NCBI RefSeq assembly: GCF_900094585.1
Contig: NZ_FMAG01000016.1
Location: 1-64,000 of the forward strand
Direction: 5' to 3'
Length of the DNA stretch: 64,000 nucleotides
From: Martinezella multihospitum
Lineage (GTDB): Bacteria > Pseudomonadota > Alphaproteobacteria > Rhizobiales > Rhizobiaceae
In this document: positions 59,341 to 64,000 of the stretch, piece after piece
How positions within the stretch are numbered: the stretch's first letter is position 1
Layout: every line of letters begins with the position of its first letter
Program-made: the position numbers and the translations under genes
The notes under the pieces: model-generated
Seen by the model: the letters and a program-made list of their open reading frames with translations, nothing else
What the model was told of the DNA's origin: nothing
Database searches by the model: none

Positions 59341-59976
59341 CTACATCACATCGTCCGGATGCCGGCCCGGCTTGTGATGATAGGTCGGAAAGGTCCAGCC
59401 GAACCAGAGCGCGCCGCCGCGCACCGCAAAGGCCGCGATCACGCCCAGTCCCGCGGACATATAGAGCGGCATCGGGGTCGCATTGGCGGCGGTGAAAACG
59501 CCTGCGCCGACGAGCGAAGCCGTCACATAGATTTCCGGACGCAGCAGCACCGAGGGTTCATTCGCCAAAAGATCGCGTAAAATGCCGCCGAAGGTCGCCG
59601 TCAGTGCGCCAGTGACGATAGCGACGGTAGGCGAGCCCGTCGCCGCCATGCCCTTGGCCGCTCCCATCACGCAATAGGCCGATAGTCCCACTGCATCGAG
59701 CCAGATGAGCAGCCGATAGCGCGATTCGAACAGGTGCGCGGTGAAGAAGACCAGGACGCCGACCACGGCGCAGATGATGATATAGGTCGGATTCAGCACC
59801 CAGAAGACCGGCACCCGGCCAAGGACGATATCGCGCAGCGTGCCGCCACCGATACCGGTGACGGCCGCCAGGAACAAGAAGCCGATCAGATCGAGCTGCT
59901 TGCGCGAGGCGGCGAGCGCGCCGGTTGCGGCAAAAAGGGCGACGCCGGCATAATCAAGAAACGAGAGAAGCGACAT
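59341..59976 (-). CDS. TRIC/UPF0126-type membrane protein
   Basis: The 211-residue membrane protein has seven hydrophobic segments arranged as two repeated three-helix units plus one. The repeats share GIGGGTLRDIVLG and TFGGILRDLLANEPS, the family's paired Gly-rich motifs. Family members (YadS/TRIC-like) are potassium or cation channels. I chose the ATG at 59976, which has GGAG upstream and gives a normal N-terminal segment; the frame is open to 60081. It is divergent from the exported unknown gene. Confidence 0.87.
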   Translation of the reverse strand: MSLLSFLDYAGVALFAATGALAASRKQLDLIGFLFLAAVTGIGGGTLRDIVLGRVPVFWVLNPTYIIICAVVGVLVFFTAHLFESRYRLLIWLDAVGLSAYCVMGAAKGMAATGSPTVAIVTGALTATFGGILRDLLANEPSVLLRPEIYVTASLVGAGVFTAANATPMPLYMSAGLGVIAAFAVRGGALWFGWTFPTYHHKPGRHPDDVM

Positions 59977-60116
59977 CGAAAACTCCAACGGGAGGCCGGC
60001 AATCTTTCCGAAATGAATCACGACGGCAAGGGCCGCGCAAGCAGGCGCGTGCAAAGATGTCGCAGCGGCTGCGGCTGTCATCGCGGCCGTAACGGCGCTT
60101 CGAAAAGGAATCCTCC

Positions 60117-60596
60117 GTGAAATCCCTGCTGATCGTAATCCTCAACCTCTTCGCTCTCGTGATCATGCCCGCCGTGGCCGAGGCGCAGCAATCGATCCTG
60201 CAGGACCCCGTGGCCTTCGAGAAGGATCACTTTACCAAGAGCTGCGACGGCCAGGTGAGCTTCGGCGACCATTTCGCCACCCAGCAGGACATCAACAATG
60301 ACAAGCTGATGGATATCGTCGTCAATGAGGGCGAGATCACCTGCAAGGGCGAAAAAGGCCCCTACTGCACCGACGAGGGCTGCCCCTATAATTTCTACGT
60401 CCAGGTGGCCGAGGGCGGCTATCTGCTCGTGGCCACCGCGCAGATCTACGGCTACGATTTCATCCAGCGTTTCGGCAACATGGTGCTGGTCATGAAAATG
60501 CATCCGCGCTTCTGCGACCGCAAGGATGGCGAAGCCGTCTGCGAAATCACTGTCAGAGTGCGCGGCGTCAAATTCGTCACGATCTCGAAGAAATAG
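60117..60596 (+). CDS. Exported hypothetical protein
   Basis: The 159-residue protein has a clear signal peptide (about 1-23, hydrophobic core LLIVILNLFALVIMPAVA, then AEA). The mature part has six Cys residues (in KSCDGQ, EITCKGEKGPYCTDEGCPYN, RFCDRK and AVCEI), which suggests three disulfides in the periplasm. A GTG start at 60117 follows AAAGGA. I do not recognise a family. Its neighbours are a channel-like gene (divergent) and a YdcF gene (convergent), which give no hint of function. Confidence 0.7.
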   Translation: MKSLLIVILNLFALVIMPAVAEAQQSILQDPVAFEKDHFTKSCDGQVSFGDHFATQQDINNDKLMDIVVNEGEITCKGEKGPYCTDEGCPYNFYVQVAEGGYLLVATAQIYGYDFIQRFGNMVLVMKMHPRFCDRKDGEAVCEITVRVRGVKFVTISKK

Positions 60597-60637
60597 GCAA
60601 TTTCAGGAAAAGGCGGAAACGCAAGTTGCGGTTCCGG

Positions 60638-60697
60638 ACACGTGGTTACGGTCCGAGGCACGTAGCTACGGCCTGGGACACGTAGTTACGGTCCGGG
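60638..60697. repeat. Three tandem copies of a 20-bp unit
   Basis: Three consecutive 20-base units, CACGTGGTTACGGTCCGAGG, then CACGTAGCTACGGCCTGGGA, then CACGTAGTTACGGTCCGGGA, lie in direct repeat. The third overlaps the last codons and stop codon of the YdcF gene on the minus strand. Confidence 0.8.
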
Positions 60698-61477
60698 ATA
60701 GAGTGCCGAGGTGCGGCCGACGGCGTAATAGCCGACCAGACCGACCCATTCGCGCAGGCCGGTTGCCAGCAGTTGCGCATTGCGCGAAGGCTGCGTGAAA
60801 TCGAAGCCGAGGGTTTCCTTGCCGGTGCTGCGATAATCGACCGGCCATGGCACGACGGCAATGCCCTGCTTGCGGAAGATGCCCATCGAGCGCGGCATGT
60901 GGAAGCCCGAGGTGATGAGCAGGCAATCCGAAAGCCCGTTTTGCGCCAGCAGCTCCTTCGTATTGACGGCATTCTCGAAGGTGGTGCGTGAGGTCTTGTC
61001 CTCGACCATGCGACTTGTCGGAATGCCGAGCGCGGTGAAGAAACGCTCGGAAATCACGGCATCGCCCTCATAGGTGCCGCCGATCGAGCCATCGCCGCCG
61101 GAGATCACGATGCGCGCCTGCGGATATTTCTGCGCAAGGCGCAGCGCTTCGATGAGGCGATCGCCGGCCGAATCGAGTTCGTAGCCGCCGCGCGCCGTCG
61201 TCACCTCATTCTGCGTGGCGCCACCGAGAACGATCATGCATTTGAGATCGGCGGGATCGGCTGCGGGGTGCGGAAAACGCTCTTCCAGCGTTTGAACGAC
61301 ATAGGCGCCGGCCGTCGTATAAAGCGAGACGAACAGGATCAACGCCGATAGCAGCGACGAGACGACGGCCGTGGCGCGCCAGCGCAGCAGGGCGGCGATG
61401 AATGCCAGGAGAACGAAGAGAAAGGCCAGCGACAGCGGCTGACCGAAGATCCAGACAAGTTTCGAAAAAACGAACAC
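60686..61477 (-). CDS. YdcF-family (DUF218) membrane protein
   Basis: The 263-residue protein has two N-terminal membrane segments (about 10-28 and 35-55) and a DUF218 domain (about 80-240). DUF218 marks are CMIVLGGATQNEV, ARIVISGGDG, and CLLITSGFHMPRSMGIFRKQ. Related proteins (YdcF, SanA, ElyC) affect the envelope and lipid-carrier recycling. The exact role is unknown. The stop codon lies inside a tandem repeat, which may have changed the C-terminus (TSALYPGP). Confidence 0.88.
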   Translation of the reverse strand: MFVFSKLVWIFGQPLSLAFLFVLLAFIAALLRWRATAVVSSLLSALILFVSLYTTAGAYVVQTLEERFPHPAADPADLKCMIVLGGATQNEVTTARGGYELDSAGDRLIEALRLAQKYPQARIVISGGDGSIGGTYEGDAVISERFFTALGIPTSRMVEDKTSRTTFENAVNTKELLAQNGLSDCLLITSGFHMPRSMGIFRKQGIAVVPWPVDYRSTGKETLGFDFTQPSRNAQLLATGLREWVGLVGYYAVGRTSALYPGP

Positions 61478-61549
61478 GGCACATCCTTACGCTTGTCGGC
61501 AAAACGATTCGCTTTACTCCCTAGCAGATTTTTGTGCACTGCAATGTGG

Positions 61550-62272
61550 CTATTTCGCCCGTCGCACCGTCGGGGCGGCCACCGTCAGCCGCTGGCTGAA
61601 GCGACGCTGCAGCGGGCGAGGGATGAAAAGAGTGACAAGCGCGAGCACGAGCGCGACCATCGACACCAGCCAGAGCGCCCGGGCGCCAAAGGCATTGGCG
61701 AGAAGCGCGCCGATGATGGCGCCTGATATCATGCCGCTCCAGGGTACGATCTGTACCCTCCAGGCAAGATCCCGGTCTCCCAGAAGAAATCGGCCGATGC
61801 CGCGGCCGAATCGCGAGAGCGCGCCGGTGACATAGGTGAGGCCGATCGGCAGGCCTTCGATATGCTCGACGGTGGCGTTGACCATGCCCATGGAGAGCAC
61901 CACCAGATAAAACTGCACCAGAATCAGCCATGACTCAGCAAAGCCCGCGGCCGCGGCCAGAAGGATGCTGACGCAGGCCAGCACGACAAAAGCCCGCCGA
62001 TCCGCCGCATGGGCGACGACGATCCCCAGCGCATTGCCGGCAATGAAAGTCAGAATGGCGGAAAACAGCACCGCCGCATGGCCGAAATCCCCTGTCCCCA
62101 GCGCAATCGCCGCCCGCGTCGTATTGCCGGTCATGAAGGACACGAAATTCCCCGTCAGCATCAGCCCGACGGCATCGGTCATACCGGCGAGAAAGGCGAT
62201 GGAGGCAACGAGCAAAAGCCCCGTCACGGTACGGCGGGTCTTGATGAGACGACGGCGGCGCTGTCTGGTCAT
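61550..62272 (-). CDS. DUF1275 (YoaK-type) membrane protein
   Basis: The 240-residue protein has six or seven hydrophobic segments and matches the DUF1275/YoaK family. Marks are AGMTDAVGLMLTGNFVSFMTGN near the start (G-x-x-F-x-S-x-x-T-G-N) and the central region NATVEHIEGLPIGLTYVTGA. An Arg-rich start (TRQRRRRLIKTRR) lies on the cytoplasmic side. The function is unknown. It is on the same strand as the YdcF gene but 72 bases separate the two. Confidence 0.87.
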   Translation of the reverse strand: MTRQRRRRLIKTRRTVTGLLLVASIAFLAGMTDAVGLMLTGNFVSFMTGNTTRAAIALGTGDFGHAAVLFSAILTFIAGNALGIVVAHAADRRAFVVLACVSILLAAAAGFAESWLILVQFYLVVLSMGMVNATVEHIEGLPIGLTYVTGALSRFGRGIGRFLLGDRDLAWRVQIVPWSGMISGAIIGALLANAFGARALWLVSMVALVLALVTLFIPRPLQRRFSQRLTVAAPTVRRAK

Positions 62273-62374
62273 GAGCGAATCGGGGGTGGGTTAAGGAGAG
62301 TTGGAGGCTAGCATGAAGTTGCGGGGATGCGGAGTGTCTACAACGTTGTCGATAGGGCGATACAGGCGTGCCTC

Positions 62375-62623
62375 TTAGAGCAACCTTTTCCTTGCAAATG
62401 CTCTGCCAGAATGAGACTTCAGATAGGCCTCAAATTCAAGAGCACGGTATTTGTCAGGAAAGGCAGAATACCAGAGGAGAACCCACGGCATGAACTTTGC
62501 GGTGTGGGTCGACTTACCGGCGTTGTGATCAGCAAGCCGCTGCTTAAGGTCCGAAGTCGACCCGGTATATTGCTGCTCGGGAAAATCCGCGCTTTGAAGG
62601 ATGTAAACGTACCACATCCACAT
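62375..62623 (-). CDS. GIY-YIG nuclease-domain protein (UPF0213 type)
   Basis: The 82-residue protein consists of one GIY-YIG domain, here WYVYILQSADF and YTGSTSDLKQRLADHNAGKS, followed by YSAFPDKYRALEFEAYLKSH. It belongs to the small stand-alone group of UPF0213-like endonuclease-fold proteins. The start is ambiguous: ATG codons at 62623 and 62617 both fit. An open frame reaches the tRNA gene but has no motif there. Family members are often multi-copy and of unknown role. It lies 182 bases from the tRNA-Ala gene. Confidence 0.82.
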   Translation of the reverse strand: MWMWYVYILQSADFPEQQYTGSTSDLKQRLADHNAGKSTHTAKFMPWVLLWYSAFPDKYRALEFEAYLKSHSGRAFARKRLL

Positions 62624-62805
62624 CTCGATCAGTTGGCATCCGGTGATTCGAACGCAAATTCTATATGCAATCGAGCTTGTCTTTGTATCTGAAAATGTTG
62701 AGTGGAGATTTAAGCCCGTCGTCGCCCTGCGGGCTTTGCCGGGCCACTGCTTCGGCCTAACGGTTTCCCACGGCTGCGCCACGCGAAGCCCGTAAGGGCG
62801 AAGCG

Positions 62806-62881
<76 letters not shown>

Positions 62882-63033
62882 ATCAAGATGGTGCCGGTTG
62901 ACCGGCCCTGGGTCCCTTCCGAGCGCTTCGCCCGTCGGGGTGGCGGCTTATTACTTGTGGTTTTCACAGATAGCAAGCCGAAAAATTCGGCCCGGGAAAT
63001 TTTTCTTAAAGTCCGGGCCGATTGTCTTTCAGA

Positions 63034-63414
63034 TCAGACGTCGTCTTCGTCGCCGGTGACGCCGATGATGTCGCTCATGTCGTCATCGTCTTCATCTTCG
63101 TCGGCTTCGAGGAAGGTATCGTCGTCATCGTCGCCGATTTCGACATCGTCATCGCCCATATCCGGAATGTCGTCGCCGCCTGCAGCGTCGTCGGCATCCT
63201 CGAGCGAAACCAGTTCGACTTCCGTGTTTTCGGTATCGACTTCGGCCACTTCCTCTTCTTCCGGAACTTCCTTGGAAGCGGAGGTTTCCTCAAAGAAGGA
63301 CAAGGGCCAGGACTTGCCGGTATAAGGCGAGACCACCGGATCCCGGTTCAGGTCATAGAACTTCTTGCCGGTATCGGGGTCGGTACGTTTTGTTCCAAGT
63401 TCCGCTTTCGCCAC
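63034..63414 (-). CDS. TIGR02300 (FYDLN_acid) family protein
   Basis: The 126-residue protein has the family signature ELGTKRTDPDTGKKFYDLNR followed by DPVVSPYTGKSWP. A long tail from about 50 is strongly acidic (runs of Asp and Glu). Related alphaproteobacterial proteins have a Cys where this one has Asp in TKRTDP. The function is unknown. I chose the GTG at 63414, preceded by GAGG; an ATG at 63453 adds 13 residues without conservation. It is divergent from aroA. Confidence 0.88.
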   Translation of the reverse strand: MAKAELGTKRTDPDTGKKFYDLNRDPVVSPYTGKSWPLSFFEETSASKEVPEEEEVAEVDTENTEVELVSLEDADDAAGGDDIPDMGDDDVEIGDDDDDTFLEADEDEDDDDMSDIIGVTGDEDDV

Positions 63415-63687
63415 TGTCAAAGCCTCATGAATGGCCGAATGAAAATTCGGCAATGCCGGGGAAGCCGGCGTTTTAAGGGAAATATCAGCCGGTCCCCTTA
63501 ATCGTTGCGGCCGTTTCTGTCAAAGCTAAAGTTCATGCCGCTCCGCAGGCGCTTTTCGCGCGTGGCGGGATGACTGAGAAACAGGCCTGTGCTAACCAAG
63601 CGGCGTGAACCGCAGAACATCTGGCGCAGAACGATCGCAGCCAGCACAGAATGCGGATGGAATACCGGCATCGCAAAGGAATTGCCC

Positions 63688-64000
63688 ATGCCGCACGATA
63701 CTCTCCCTCAACCAGCCGTGGCACGCCGCTCGGCCGGCCTTTCCGGCGCAATCCGCATTCCCGGCGACAAATCCATTTCCCACCGCTCCCTCATGTTCGG
63801 CGGCCTTGCCGCGGGCGAAACCCGCATCACCGGCCTGCTCGAAGGCGAGGATGTGCTGAATACCGGCAAGGCCATGCAGGCCCTGGGCGCCACGATCCGC
63901 AAGATCGGCGACGAATGGATCGTCGGCGGCACCGGCAATGGTGCGCTGCTGGCGCCGGAGGCACCGCTCGATTTCGGCAATGCCGGCACCGGCTGCCGCC
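63688..64000 (+). CDS. aroA: EPSP synthase, class II (partial, 5' end)
   Basis: AroA makes 5-enolpyruvylshikimate 3-phosphate from PEP and shikimate 3-phosphate and is the target of glyphosate. Only 104 codons lie in the window. They include GAIRIPGDKSISHRSLMFGG, LEGEDVLNTGKAMQALGA and LDFGNAGTGCR. The sequence is very close to my memory of the CP4 enzyme of Agrobacterium, a glyphosate-tolerant class II form. That enzyme has Ala100; here the residue is Gly100. AAAGGA precedes the ATG. cmk and rpsA usually follow outside the window. Confidence 0.95.
   Translation, partial: MPHDTLPQPAVARRSAGLSGAIRIPGDKSISHRSLMFGGLAAGETRITGLLEGEDVLNTGKAMQALGATIRKIGDEWIVGGTGNGALLAPEAPLDFGNAGTGCR

Overview
The window is a chromosomal segment of an alphaproteobacterium of the Rhizobiaceae, most likely genus Rhizobium. 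The evidence is the GC-rich coding sequence, rhizobial gene neighbourhoods (fabA-fabB-fabI divergent from irr, the SRP RNA directly before dnaX, a TIGR02300 gene divergent from a class II aroA), a DUF982 gene and several rhizobial-type intergenic palindromic repeats. Most genes are housekeeping. I see no prophage, CRISPR array, transposase or rRNA operon.

Layout. 0.5-4.8 kb: a small unknown gene, an OmpR-type two-component system, an rRNA pseudouridine synthase and a phosphoribosyltransferase. 4.9-13.1 kb: a SAICAR synthase, an orphan NodT-like outer-membrane lipoprotein, an exported SH3 protein with a DRNWDRRPDR-rich tail, three small proteins (one DUF982) and a class A penicillin-binding protein. 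13.2-16.7 kb: dnaK-dnaJ behind an RpoH-type promoter. 16.7-25.2 kb: an APH(3'')-like kinase between two palindromic repeats, recF, moeB, a MurA homologue with Asp in place of the catalytic Cys, a D-2-hydroxyacid dehydrogenase, an SH3 protein, a CadD-like transporter and a PfkB kinase. 25.2-34.2 kb: a candidate structured RNA, an AEC transporter, a patatin, a membrane cytochrome c, kdsB, pheA, two VOC proteins, a WYL regulator, nudC and a HIT protein.

34.2-41.4 kb: SRP RNA, dnaX, ybaB, then an inserted block (Lrp regulator, hydrolase, LysE, MOSC), recR and a lytic transglycosylase whose signal-peptide coding region is interrupted by an in-frame 186-bp palindromic element. 41.4-53.3 kb: the translation cluster rimP-nusA-ylxR-infB, a YcxB-like membrane protein, rbfA-truB, a secreted hydrolase and rpsO-pnp. 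53.3-64 kb: two inverted-repeat elements, an RsmC-like methyltransferase, GNAT and HIT proteins, fabI-fabB-fabA divergent from irr, a TRIC-like protein, an exported unknown, YdcF and DUF1275 proteins, a GIY-YIG protein next to tRNA-Ala(GGC), a TIGR02300 gene and the start of aroA.

How the parts work together. The translation genes form one growth-related group (ribosome maturation, antitermination, initiation, pseudouridylation, mRNA decay). PBP1A, the MurA homologue, the lytic transglycosylase, kdsB and the fab genes serve the cell envelope. dnaK-dnaJ is the heat-shock unit. The most unusual material is in the mobile palindromic repeats and what they have done to neighbouring genes, plus two candidate small RNAs. 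All family assignments come from reading motifs; no database search was run.
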